The notes below the pieces were generated by a model, which ran no database searches, was not told the origin of the DNA, and saw only the letters and a list, made by a program, of their open reading frames with translations. 19,184 nt of DNA from an uncultured Eubacteriales bacterium (GTDB lineage: Bacteria; Bacillota; Clostridia; Oscillospirales; Oscillospiraceae): the NCBI GenBank assembly GCA_900540545.1, contig UQGJ01000048.1, positions 1-19,184 on the forward strand, read 5' to 3'. The translations under genes and the position numbers were made by a program. The stretch's first letter is position 1. Each line of letters begins with the position of its first letter. Shown here in pieces: positions 1 to 6,954 of the stretch.

Positions 1-932
1 GGGTACTCCACGTACTCGCCCTGCTGCTCGGAGGGGACGGGGGCTGCGTTCGCGCTGGGAGACGGCCCGTCGGGGACGCCGGGCCCTACGGATGGGGTGG
101 GGGAGGGAAGATTGGGCTCCGTGGGGGCCGGGGGTGCGGCAGATTCCGGGGTGGTGGTTGGAGTCACGGACACGGTGGGAGCGGGGGCGGGGGCCGCCGC
201 ACCGAAGCGGGAGAGGTAGGAGGAGAAGCCGTTCATCCAGCCGGTGAACATCATAACGCCCATGAGGACCATGAGGGCGCCGCCCACCTTGACGGTATAT
301 TTGACCACCTTCTGGTGCTTTTTGAAGAAGTCCAGCAGGGTGCCGGTGAAGAGGCCCACGGCCAGGAAGGGGAGGACGAAGCCCAGGGTATACAGGCCGA
401 TGAGGGCGAAGCCCTTGGCCGCCGAGGCGGCGGAGGTGGCCAGGAGCAGCACCGAGGCCAGGGCCGGACCCACGCAGGGGGTCCAGGCGAAGGAGAAGGT
501 GAAGCCCAAAATCAGGGCCACCACGGGGCTCATGGTGAATTTGTCCAGCCGGAAGGGGAGGCGGCGCTCGGTGGCGATGAGCTTGGAGGTGCCGAACAGA
601 CCCAACTGGTAGAGGCCGAAGAGGACCACCAGGATGCCGCCGATGCGGGTGAACAGGGACTGGTACCGGGTGAAAAATTGCCCGGCGGCGGTGAAGCCGA
701 AGCCCAGCAGGAAGAAGGCGAAGGAGACGCCCAGGACGAAGAACAGGGTGTTGAGCATGACTTTGCCGCGCTTGTAGTGGATGGCCCCGTCGCTGTCCAC
801 GGTCTTGGCCCCGCCGGAGAGGTAGCCGATGTAGAGGGGGACCAGGGGGAGGACGCAGGGGGAGAAGAAGCTCAAGATGCCCTGGAGGAAGACGGTGATG
901 GCGGATACGCTGGTCTCGATGGTAAAACCCAT
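1..932 (-). CDS. ccdA: CcdA-family thiol-disulfide membrane transporter, C-terminus cut by window edge
   Basis: Membrane protein of the CcdA/DsbD-beta family, which carries reducing equivalents from cytoplasmic thioredoxin across the membrane to extracytoplasmic thiol proteins. The start ATG at 930-932 follows an AAGGAG site. The first helix contains the family motif SPCVLPL with Cys26, and a second half-repeat carries TPCVGP with Cys153; this cysteine pair is the redox centre in the family. Several strongly hydrophobic segments lie between about residues 10 and 240, as expected for a six-helix protein. From about residue 245 the sequence becomes a linker rich in Pro, Ala, Ser and Thr that is still open at residue 310, where the window ends. 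CcdA proteins are usually about 220-240 residues, so a further domain, perhaps thioredoxin-like as in CcdA-thioredoxin fusions, probably follows; that part is inference. It lies 15 bases downstream of the Rrf2 gene and is probably co-transcribed with it. Confidence 0.9.
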   Translation of the reverse strand, partial: MGFTIETSVSAITVFLQGILSFFSPCVLPLVPLYIGYLSGGAKTVDSDGAIHYKRGKVMLNTLFFVLGVSFAFFLLGFGFTAAGQFFTRYQSLFTRIGGILVVLFGLYQLGLFGTSKLIATERRLPFRLDKFTMSPVVALILGFTFSFAWTPCVGPALASVLLLATSAASAAKGFALIGLYTLGFVLPFLAVGLFTGTLLDFFKKHQKVVKYTVKVGGALMVLMGVMMFTGWMNGFSSYLSRFGAAAPAPAPTVSVTPTTTPESAAPPAPTEPNLPSPTPSVGPGVPDGPSPSANAAPVPSEQQGEYVEY

Positions 933-947
933 AAAATGCTCCTTATC

Positions 948-1370
948 TTATTTGGGGCGGTCCCCAAAAATCTGGCGGTCGATGTCCGCGATGGTGATGG
1001 TTTTCAGCTTTTCGTAGCACAGGCGGTTCAAATCGGCGTAGATGCCGTCCATAATACCGGCCATGCCGGAGGCCACCAGGCACTCCATGTCCGTATCGCC
1101 GCTGCGCCAGGCGGCGCCCACGAACTCCGCATCCAGAGCGGCGGCAATCTGCTCCAGTGTGACCGCACTGGGGTCGAGGACGAAGCGGTAGCCGCCGTCG
1201 ATGCCCTCCTTGGTCTCCACCAGCCCCTGCTTTTTGAGCTGGGAGAGGACCCGGCGGACCCGGGCGGGGTTGGTGCAAACGTTTTCGGCCAGGGCCTCGC
1301 TGGGCAGGGATTCAGCCCGGTGATTCAGGTAGACCAGAGCGTGGACGGCCACGCTGAATTCGCTGGTCAT
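948..1370 (-). CDS. Rrf2-family transcriptional regulator
   Basis: A 140-residue winged-helix regulator. The start MTSEFSVAVHALVYL is chosen because ATG 1368-1370 is preceded by AGGAGGG at good spacing and because Rrf2 proteins begin exactly this way; the longer open frame upstream runs through promoter and repeat DNA. The winged helix covers about residues 8-65, with VRRVLSQLKKQGLVETKEG as recognition helix and wing and GGYRF closing the wing. Cysteines are at 32, 97 and 118. They do not form the tight three-cysteine cluster of IscR, so an Fe-S cofactor is not supported, although redox sensing through single cysteines is possible. It is the first gene of a likely two-gene operon with ccdA, which suggests it controls disulfide/redox homeostasis. 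Two direct repeats over its own start region point to autorepression. Confidence 0.88.
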   Translation of the reverse strand: MTSEFSVAVHALVYLNHRAESLPSEALAENVCTNPARVRRVLSQLKKQGLVETKEGIDGGYRFVLDPSAVTLEQIAAALDAEFVGAAWRSGDTDMECLVASGMAGIMDGIYADLNRLCYEKLKTITIADIDRQIFGDRPK

Positions 1371-1381
1371 AGGGGACCCTC

Positions 1382-1420
1382 CTAACTGTGATGTAGTTGG
1401 AATCAGTTTGCTAACTGTGA
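1382..1420. promoter_or_regulatory. Probable operator region of the Rrf2 gene (direct repeats plus inverted repeat)
   Basis: CTAACTGTGA occurs twice as a perfect direct repeat, at 1382-1391 and 1411-1420, 29 bases apart start to start. The second copy overlaps an inverted repeat CAGTT-TGCT-AACTG at 1404-1417. All of it lies between the -10 box and the ribosome binding site of the Rrf2 gene, a typical place for a repressor to block its own promoter. The sequence is seen directly; binding by the Rrf2 protein is inferred. Confidence 0.55.
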
Positions 1421-1448
1421 GTATACAGAAAACAGATTGGGATGTCAA
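1420..1448 (-). promoter_or_regulatory. Sigma-A type promoter of the Rrf2-ccdA operon
   Basis: On the minus strand TTGACA (complement of 1443-1448) is followed after exactly 17 bases by TATACT (complement of 1420-1425). The -35 is a full consensus match and the -10 matches five of six bases. It lies about 50 bases upstream of the ATG at 1370. Confidence 0.8.
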
Positions 1449-1473
1449 GGGGATTTTTTTGCGCGAGGCCTGC

Positions 1474-2030
1474 CGGGGGCGGAGTCCCTCCGGGGGGTGC
1501 CCTTCGGGCGGGGTTCCCTTTCTGGTTTCAGAAAGGGAACCGAAAGAAAACCAGGGGCCGCCACAGGGTCTGTGCGGTTTGGAATTGGCTTTGCGCCTGT
1601 TGGGAGTCGGCACGGGGCGTCGGGGACGCCGCCTCCTACGGTGGGGACGGGGGAGGCGGATTGCCACGCCAGTCTGCGGACTGGCTCGCAATGACGGGGA
1701 GCCGGGCGGCCGCAAGGGCCGCCCCTACGGGAGCCGTGAGGCGCGCCGAGTCGTCGCGCCCCACAGAACAAGAACCCGCCTTGCCGGGCATTGCCATGCT
1801 AGGCGCGTTGCGCCAGCGCATTGGGGTGAACGATTGCGGGGCAGGCCGTAACGGCTGGGGCGGGTGCTGAAGGGCAGACTTGTTACCGCTAGCCGGTTTC
1901 GACCTCCAAGATAACGTTGGCGCCGCTCTAAGGACCAGGGCCCGCAGGCCCTGGTCGTTTCTTCCCAGGGTTCTTTTCGAGAAAAGAATCCTGGCCCGCG
2001 CGGGAGCGCCGCCCCCGGAGGGACTCCGGC
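1474..2030. repeat. Mosaic intergenic repeat block R1 with inverted ends
   Basis: This stretch without a supportable gene is built of repeat modules found again at 5430-6064 and 18728-19017. The outer 17 bases form an exact inverted pair: CGGAGTCCCTCCGGGGG at 1480-1496 and its complement at 2012-2028. Just inside the left end is a hairpin module (1512-1557, stem GGTTCCCTTTCTG) whose 46 bases recur exactly at 18747-18792. Inside the right end is a diverged inverted copy (about 1959-1999). The interior holds a 38-base module at 1658-1695 (recurs at 5723-5760), a hairpin GGGCGGCCGCAAGGGCCGCC at 1704 onward (recurs at 5679-5703), and about 180 bases (about 1780-1960) matching 5500-5670 in inverted orientation. 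Open frames here are low-complexity and lack ribosome binding sites. It resembles a non-autonomous mobile or MITE-like element; no transposase is present. Confidence 0.7.
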
Positions 2031-2043
2031 TCTCAAAAAAGGC

Positions 2044-2072
2044 TTGACATTTTTATTAGACAATTGTAAAAT
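2044..2072 (+). promoter_or_regulatory. Sigma-A type promoter of the BlaI/M56 operon
   Basis: TTGACA at 2044-2049 and TAAAAT at 2067-2072 are separated by 17 bases. The -35 is a perfect consensus match and the -10 matches five of six. The promoter begins 14 bases after the end of repeat block R1 and is overlapped by the first BlaI-type operator dyad. Confidence 0.82.
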
Positions 2073-2094
2073 GCAATTAAAGAGACAAATGTCT
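2055..2094. promoter_or_regulatory. Two BlaI/MecI-type operator dyads
   Basis: Dyad 1 at 2058-2069 (AGACA-AT-TGTAA) overlaps the -10 box. Dyad 2 at 2083-2094 (AGACA-AA-TGTCT) is a perfect inverted repeat downstream of it. Both have the ACA-NN-TGT core known for BlaI, MecI and CopY operators, and the centres are 25 bases apart, so dimers would sit on nearly the same face of the helix. The encoded repressor starts 19 bases after dyad 2, so autorepression is the simple reading. Confidence 0.75.
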
Positions 2095-2112
2095 AATGAG
2101 GAGAGATGCCCA

Positions 2113-2493
2113 ATGGCGAAACAGGTACAGCGGCTGCCCGACGCGGAGCTGGAGGTCATGCAGGCCCTTTGGGCCGAGAAAGCTTACCCGGTGTCCTCTC
2201 TGGACATCATGGAGGGGCTGGCGGGGAAAAAGTGGCAGCTGGCCACCCTCATCAAGCTCCTGTCCCGGCTGGAGGAGCGGGGCTTCGTCCGTCGGGAGAA
2301 GGAGGGGCGGAACAACTATTACACGCCCCTGGTGGGCCGGGAGGACTATCTGGCGGCGGAGAGCCGGTCCTTTTTGGAGCGGCTCCACGGCGGGAGCCTG
2401 CCCTCCCTGGTGGCCGCGCTGGTGGAGAGCCACGCGGTCAGCGAACAGGACGTGGCCGAGCTGGCGGAGCTGCTGAAGCCGAAGGAGGGGTAG
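2113..2493 (+). CDS. BlaI/MecI/CopY-family transcriptional repressor
   Basis: A 126-residue winged-helix repressor of the type that is inactivated by proteolysis when its partner sensor is triggered. The N-terminus LPDAELEVMQALW and the recognition helix region KKWQLATLIKLLSRLEERGFV followed by a wing (REKEGRNNYYTPLV) are characteristic of the family. The C-terminal part, from about residue 80, is the dimerisation and cleavage region. The start ATG at 2113 is chosen because GAGGAG lies 9 bases upstream. An in-frame ATG at 2089 lies inside operator dyad 2 and lacks a comparable site. The gene is followed after 3 bases by the M56 metallopeptidase gene, the standard repressor-sensor arrangement. 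Whether the inducer is a beta-lactam cannot be told, because the partner has no penicillin-binding domain. Confidence 0.92.
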   Translation: MAKQVQRLPDAELEVMQALWAEKAYPVSSLDIMEGLAGKKWQLATLIKLLSRLEERGFVRREKEGRNNYYTPLVGREDYLAAESRSFLERLHGGSLPSLVAALVESHAVSEQDVAELAELLKPKEG

Positions 2494-2496
2494 ACC

Positions 2497-5421
2497 ATGA
2501 CGGAATTTCTGTATGGACTGGCCGAGGTGACGCTGGTGTTGTCCCTGGTGGTGGCCGTTCTGCTCCTGCTGGGGAAGCGGCTGGACCGCCGCTTCGCGCC
2601 CCAGTGGCGGTACTGGGCCTGGCTGGCGGTGGCCCTCCGGCTGGCCCTGCCCTTCAACGTAAGCCTGCCCCAGGCCCCGGTGACGGTGGCGGTGCCCCAG
2701 GCGGCGGTGCGGATGGAGCAGCCTATACGGCCCGCCGGCCCTGTGGAGTTCCACCTCAACACCACCCCGGCGGAGCAGTGGCCCAGGCCGGAGGACCTGC
2801 CCCGGGTGGAGGACATCGGGCCGTTCACAGGGACGGGGAGCGGAAACGCCACCATCACGCGGGTGGAGCGAATCCCCTTCTCCACCATCCTCTTCGCCCT
2901 CTGGGCGGTGGGGAGCGGCGGCTTCCTGGCGGCACAGGTTTTGTCTTATGTCAACTATAAGCACCGGATACGGCGGTGGAGCCGTCCGGCGGGCGCGTAT
3001 CAGGGCATCCCGGTGGCGGAGTGCGACATTGTGATGTCGCCTATCCTGGTGGGCCTGTTCCGGCCCGTTATCGTGGTCCCGGCGGGGGGCGCGTCGGACT
3101 ACGCCCTGCTTCACGAATCTGCCCACGCCCAGCGGCGCGACCTGTGGTACAAGCTGCTGCTGGTGCTGGCCAACGCCGTCCACTGGTTCAACCCCCTGGT
3201 TTGGGCCATGCGCCGGGCGGCGGAGCGGGACCTGGAGATTGCCTGCGACGCGGCGGTGCTGGCGGGGAAGGACGAGAGCTACCGCCGGGCCTACGGCCAG
3301 GCCCTGCTGGACACGGTGACGGCGGGCCGGAAGCCCGCTGCCGCCCTGACCTCGGCCTTCTCCGGCAGCCGGAAAAGCCTGAAACAGCGCTTCGCCTCCC
3401 TGCTGGACATGGCCCCACGGCACCCCGGACGGGCGGCCCTGGCGGTGCTGTGCGCCGTGACCCTCCTGGGGGGCAGCGTGGTAGCCTGCCGGCCCGCGGA
3501 GGCGGAAGTCCCCACCAAGACCCCGGACGCCCCGGCCATCCCCGCCGGGGACTTCCTGGACGACCAGAGCGGCCTCTATTTCAGCGCCTACGTGGGGGCC
3601 GGGGTGATCCTCCCGGAGGAGCTGCGGGACCGGGTCACGCCCGTGCACCGGGAGAAATCCTCGGGGGAGCCCCAGGTGGAGTTTTTGGACCGGGAGGACC
3701 CGGCGGAGCAGCTCCTGACGCTGGAGCATTGGGGGTGCGCCTATCTCACGGAAAGCGACTGGGGGGAGGCCGTCGGGGAGAGCTGGTTCCAGGCCGGACA
3801 GGTGGAGGGCCTGACGGCCGCCAACGGGGAGCTGGTCTATGACGACCCCGTCAGCGGCTACCGCCTGACCCTGCCTGGGCGGGACATGGGCGGGCTGATC
3901 CTGGTCTCCTGGGAGGAAGATGGCGTGTTCCGCCTGCTCTGCCTCCACCCGGAGATGGTGGAGCAGGCGGGGGTGTCCGCCTTCCAGCAGGCCGAGGCGG
4001 GGGTATTCTGCCTGACGCTGACAGACGGGGAACCGGACTGGTCCTTCGGCTGGGAGGAGGCGTTCCCCGGCCTGTCCTTGACCCCGGAGGCGGAGGAGCA
4101 GTGCCGAACCGTGGGAGATGCCTGGGCGGTCATCACCGCCAACCTGGAGCGGACCGAGGACGTGAGCCTGTTTGGCCGGGACCTGCTCTATGAGGACGGC
4201 CAACTGACCTTTACGCCCCTGAAAAAGCGGGACGACGGCGTCTGGCTGGCCCACCCGGACCAGCGGCAGACCCTGCCCCTGGCGGAGGACGTGGTTTGGG
4301 ACGGCCGGTTTGACACCCTGGAGGGCTTTTTCCAGTGGGCCATGCTGTCGTCGGCCTGGATCGACGCCCTGAACCTCACGGTGGAGGACGGCGAAATCGT
4401 GGCCCTGGAGTGGACCAACCTGGGCACCGACGCCCACGTCTCCTTCACGTCCCGGCGGCAGGCTTACGCCCGGTTGGCCGCCTATGACGGGGCCGAAGGG
4501 GTCCTGACCTATACCCCAATCTGGGTGGACGAGGCGGATATGAGCTACGCGGAGTCCAACCTGGGGCCCCAGGCGGTGCAGGTGTCGGAGGAAGTCCGGT
4601 TCAAGGGCGGCATCGGCCCCATCGACGGCGTGGAGGACTTTCTGCGCTCCCAAGCCCTGTCCTCCTGGTGGCCCCTGGGGCTGAAGCTGACCATCGAGAA
4701 CGGCTTTGTCACGGAGTTGGAGTGGGTCAGACTCCAGCCGCCCGACGATATTCCAACCGCCGAACCGCGGCTGGCCGTTCTCTCGGGCCGGGTAGATGTG
4801 GAGGCGGGGACGGTGTCCGGCCTGTGGCTGGACGAAGAGGGGCAAATCGACCACGACGCCCCCTTCACTCTGCCGGTGTCGGAGGGGGCCAACATCCAGG
4901 TGATGGACAGCCGGGGCTTTTACACCGGCCCCATCGCCCTGGAGGACCTGGCCCAAATGCTGCTGCATCTCAGCTCCTTCGGCCCCACCTTTGAGCTGTC
5001 CATGCTGGACGGCACGGTGGTGGGCATCGTGGTCCATGAGAATATCATCACCAACCAGGAGCTGCGGGAGGGGAAAGGGGGGCCGGAGGGGTGGACCTTC
5101 CACCGGCTCTCCAGCCAGAACCCCGGCGACGGCACCTACACTGCCCAGTGGGAGTCCCTGGAGGGGGTCTACAACCGGATGTCGCTGAACGTCCAGACGG
5201 AGACCCAGGCCACCCTGACCTATACCGTCACCGACCCGGGAGAGGGCTTCGTGGTGGCCCTGGTCTTTGCCGACGGCGCCGTCCAGCGGCTGGGAGAGGG
5301 GGAGAACACCGTCACCCTGCCCGCGGGCCGCACCACCCTGGCCTGGGGCGGCGTGGAGGGCACGGCGGGGGGATTCACGCTGAGGTATGCCCCGGCTGAT
5401 GAGATTACGATGAACGGGTGA
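2497..5421 (+). CDS. BlaR1/MecR1-like M56 metallopeptidase sensor with a repeat-bearing ectodomain
   Basis: A 974-residue integral membrane protein. Hydrophobic helices lie near residues 5-26, 38-54, 128-152 and 312-332. The zinc protease motif HESAH (HExxH) is at 206-210, followed by FNPLVW and an acidic segment with Glu243 and Glu247 (ERDLEIACD) that can supply the third zinc ligand. The protease is therefore probably active on the cytoplasmic side and should cleave the BlaI-type repressor encoded immediately upstream; the ribosome binding site GGAGGGG lies in the end of that gene. Residues from about 335 to 974 are predicted to be extracytoplasmic. They contain no SxxK/SxN/KTG penicillin-binding motifs, unlike true BlaR1. 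Instead there are three related modules at about 569-639, 669-743 and 760-846, each ending in a pattern like LTVEDGEIVALEW, and a beta-rich C-terminal domain from about 855. The natural ligand is unknown. BlaR1 itself is about 600 residues, so this protein is much longer. Confidence 0.85.
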   Translation: MTEFLYGLAEVTLVLSLVVAVLLLLGKRLDRRFAPQWRYWAWLAVALRLALPFNVSLPQAPVTVAVPQAAVRMEQPIRPAGPVEFHLNTTPAEQWPRPEDLPRVEDIGPFTGTGSGNATITRVERIPFSTILFALWAVGSGGFLAAQVLSYVNYKHRIRRWSRPAGAYQGIPVAECDIVMSPILVGLFRPVIVVPAGGASDYALLHESAHAQRRDLWYKLLLVLANAVHWFNPLVWAMRRAAERDLEIACDAAVLAGKDESYRRAYGQALLDTVTAGRKPAAALTSAFSGSRKSLKQRFASLLDMAPRHPGRAALAVLCAVTLLGGSVVACRPAEAEVPTKTPDAPAIPAGDFLDDQSGLYFSAYVGAGVILPEELRDRVTPVHREKSSGEPQVEFLDREDPAEQLLTLEHWGCAYLTESDWGEAVGESWFQAGQVEGLTAANGELVYDDPVSGYRLTLPGRDMGGLILVSWEEDGVFRLLCLHPEMVEQAGVSAFQQAEAGVFCLTLTDGEPDWSFGWEEAFPGLSLTPEAEEQCRTVGDAWAVITANLERTEDVSLFGRDLLYEDGQLTFTPLKKRDDGVWLAHPDQRQTLPLAEDVVWDGRFDTLEGFFQWAMLSSAWIDALNLTVEDGEIVALEWTNLGTDAHVSFTSRRQAYARLAAYDGAEGVLTYTPIWVDEADMSYAESNLGPQAVQVSEEVRFKGGIGPIDGVEDFLRSQALSSWWPLGLKLTIENGFVTELEWVRLQPPDDIPTAEPRLAVLSGRVDVEAGTVSGLWLDEEGQIDHDAPFTLPVSEGANIQVMDSRGFYTGPIALEDLAQMLLHLSSFGPTFELSMLDGTVVGIVVHENIITNQELREGKGGPEGWTFHRLSSQNPGDGTYTAQWESLEGVYNRMSLNVQTETQATLTYTVTDPGEGFVVALVFADGAVQRLGEGENTVTLPAGRTTLAWGGVEGTAGGFTLRYAPADEITMNG

Positions 5422-5429
5422 GACGGTGG

Positions 5430-6064
5430 AGGATGCGCTCCCGCGCGGGGGTCCCCTTTCTCGTTTGAGAAAGGGGACGGAAAGAAAACCAGGGCTGCGG
5501 CCCTGGACCTGTGGGGCGGCGCCAACGGAGGCTTGGTGGTTGAGACCGGCTTGTGGTGACAAGTCTGCCCTTCCGCTTCCGCCCCGGCCGTTACGGCCTA
5601 ACGTGCACCCGGTCACCCCCATGCGCTGGCGCGGCGCGCCTGGCGTGGCGATGCCCGGCAAGGCGGGTGCAGGGACGCGGGCGGCCGCAAGGGCCGCCCC
5701 TACAACGTGGGACGGGGGAGACGGATTGCCGCGCCAGTTTGCGAACTGGCGCGCAATGACAGAGGGGGCGCAGAAACGCAGAGACTTGTGGCGGCTTGTT
5801 TGCACTGAGAAAAACGTAACTACTATCAGGTTTTGCCGGGTGATATGCCGAGGGTCCGGATGTCCGGGGGACATCCGGATGAATTCGGGCGAAGCCACCT
5901 TAGTACAGGCAGCCGGAGTTGTTCGGGCGCGGACCGATACGGGCTGCAACGGCCTTCAAGTTTTGCCAACCCCCGAGAACCGTACCGCCGCCCGGACGTT
6001 CCCCTCGCCTTCTTTCTGTCCCCTTTCTTCGGGAAGAAAGGGGACCCGCCGGAGGCATCCCCGG
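5430..6064. repeat. Mosaic intergenic repeat block R2
   Basis: No gene is supported between the stop at 5421 and the terminator at 6084. The left end is a hairpin module at 5451-5494 (stem GTCCCCTTTCTC) and the right end an inverted relative at 6010-6045, so the block is bounded like R1. Inside, 5500-5670 matches R1 (about 1780-1960) in inverted orientation, 5679-5703 and 5723-5760 repeat R1 modules in direct orientation, and about 5773-5990 matches 18842-19017 of R3 in inverted orientation. A perfect 11-base-pair hairpin at 5855-5879 (TCCGGATGTCC-GGG-GGACATCCGGA) lies in a stretch of about 45 bases with no counterpart in R3. Module order differs between blocks, which suggests repeated insertion or recombination. 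Confidence 0.7.
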
Positions 6065-6083
6065 CAGGGGCCCGCCCTGATGC

Positions 6084-6119
6084 AAAAAGCCCGCGTCTTT
6101 TCTAAGACGCGGGCTTTTT
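6084..6119. terminator. Bidirectional intrinsic terminator
   Basis: A perfect 16-base-pair stem AAAAAGCCCGCGTCTT / AAGACGCGGGCTTTTT with loop TTCT, giving a run of five T on either strand. It ends 12 bases beyond the stop codon of the NlpC/P60 gene (6132) and would terminate the long minus-strand recycling operon, and also any plus-strand transcript from the BlaI/M56 operon that reads through R2. Confidence 0.92.
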
Positions 6120-6131
6120 CTACTTCAGATG

Positions 6132-6950
6132 TTAAAAGATGCTCCCCACCGCCGTCATGCCCTTGTCCAAATCCTCCCGGTAGTCCGGGGCGGCGGGGTC
6201 CAGGCTGTTGAGGACCACGCCGTCGCTGCCGTTTTTGCCGGTGGAGTGGATATACCGGCCCTCTCCCAGGTACATGGCCACGTGGCCGGGGAAGAAGAGC
6301 AGGTCGCCGGGCTTCATGTCCGCCCGGGGAATCTCCCGCAGGGGGAAGCCCTCCCGGATGTGGGCGTCCCGGTAGATCAGCACGCCGTTGAGCAGGTAGC
6401 TCATGGCCGTCAGGCCGGAGCAGTCGATGCCCATGGGGGTCTTGCCCCCCCAGCGGTAGTGGGTCCCCAGGTAGGTCTTGGCCGTCTCGGTGAGGTTGTG
6501 GCGGAGGGCGGCCTCGTCGGCGGCGGAAGGCGCGTCGTAATACATGCCCAGGAAGCCAGCCTTGGTGTAGCCCTCCCGCCCGTCGGGGAGGGAGACCTTC
6601 TGCCAGCCGTCGGCATCCGGCTCTCCCATGGGGGAGACCAGGGCGCCGCGGGTCAGGGTGACCAGGGCCCAGGACTGGACGGAGGGGGCGGCCTGAATGT
6701 CGCAGATGCCCCGAAGGACCACCCGCTTGGGCAGGGCGGACCAGCGGGCGGCGTTGGCGTCGCTGACCAGGATGCAGTCTTCGGGGGCGTAGCCCTCGTA
6801 GCGGTAGTGGGTCCGCACCCGATAAAAGCCGGGGGCGGCGGGCTCCAGGAGGTCCAGCACCCAGCCGTAGAGGGCCTCGTCGGCCCGCTCACACTGGCGG
6901 GAGGGGCGGGCCATCAGGGGGCAGATGGGGGATGTGATGACGGCTTTCAT
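6132..6950 (-). CDS. ykfC: NlpC/P60 gamma-D-glutamyl-L-diamino acid endopeptidase, YkfC-like
   Basis: A 272-residue cysteine peptidase expected to cut the gamma-D-Glu-diamino acid bond of wall-derived peptides. The C-terminal NlpC/P60 domain (about residues 150-265) has the motif GIDCSGLT with catalytic Cys177, GHVAMYLG with His223, and RYIHSTG with His235, which together form the usual catalytic triad. Residues 1-130 look like two SH3b-type domains, the arrangement known for B. subtilis YkfC and Bacillus cereus homologues of about 300 residues. No signal peptide or membrane segment is present, so it should act in the cytoplasm on imported peptides rather than on the wall. The ATG at 6948-6950 is preceded by AAGGGTGA. 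It begins 4 bases after the stop of the serine hydrolase gene and is the last gene before the terminator at 6084-6119. Confidence 0.9.
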   Translation of the reverse strand: MKAVITSPICPLMARPSRQCERADEALYGWVLDLLEPAAPGFYRVRTHYRYEGYAPEDCILVSDANAARWSALPKRVVLRGICDIQAAPSVQSWALVTLTRGALVSPMGEPDADGWQKVSLPDGREGYTKAGFLGMYYDAPSAADEAALRHNLTETAKTYLGTHYRWGGKTPMGIDCSGLTAMSYLLNGVLIYRDAHIREGFPLREIPRADMKPGDLLFFPGHVAMYLGEGRYIHSTGKNGSDGVVLNSLDPAAPDYREDLDKGMTAVGSIF

Positions 6951-6954
6951 AAAA

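Noticed and set aside
315..1385. A 356-codon open frame on the plus strand across ccdA and the Rrf2 gene
   Set aside because: Low-complexity Gly/Glu/Ala/Gln sequence antisense to two well-supported genes; no start signal.
1512..1557. Hairpin module considered as an intrinsic terminator
   Set aside because: The stem is strong, but no T-run follows on either strand. The relative at 5451-5494 behind the M56 gene is likewise followed by GGAAAG.
1408..1870. Several short open frames inside repeat block R1
   Set aside because: They follow the repeat modules, overlap each other in several frames, and have no ribosome binding sites; the same modules elsewhere carry different frames.
1474..2030. CRISPR array or tandem repeat in the repeat blocks
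   Set aside because: Modules are dispersed and inverted, with no regular repeat-spacer spacing and no cas genes.
2077..5949. A 1290-codon open frame on the minus strand opposite the BlaI/M56 genes
   Set aside because: It is rich in Gly, Pro, Arg, Gln and His, has no domain or ribosome binding site, and mirrors GC-rich codons of the true genes on the plus strand.
5426..6211. A 261-codon plus-strand frame through repeat block R2
   Set aside because: It reads through hairpin modules and the terminator at 6084-6119; no family resemblance and no plausible start site.
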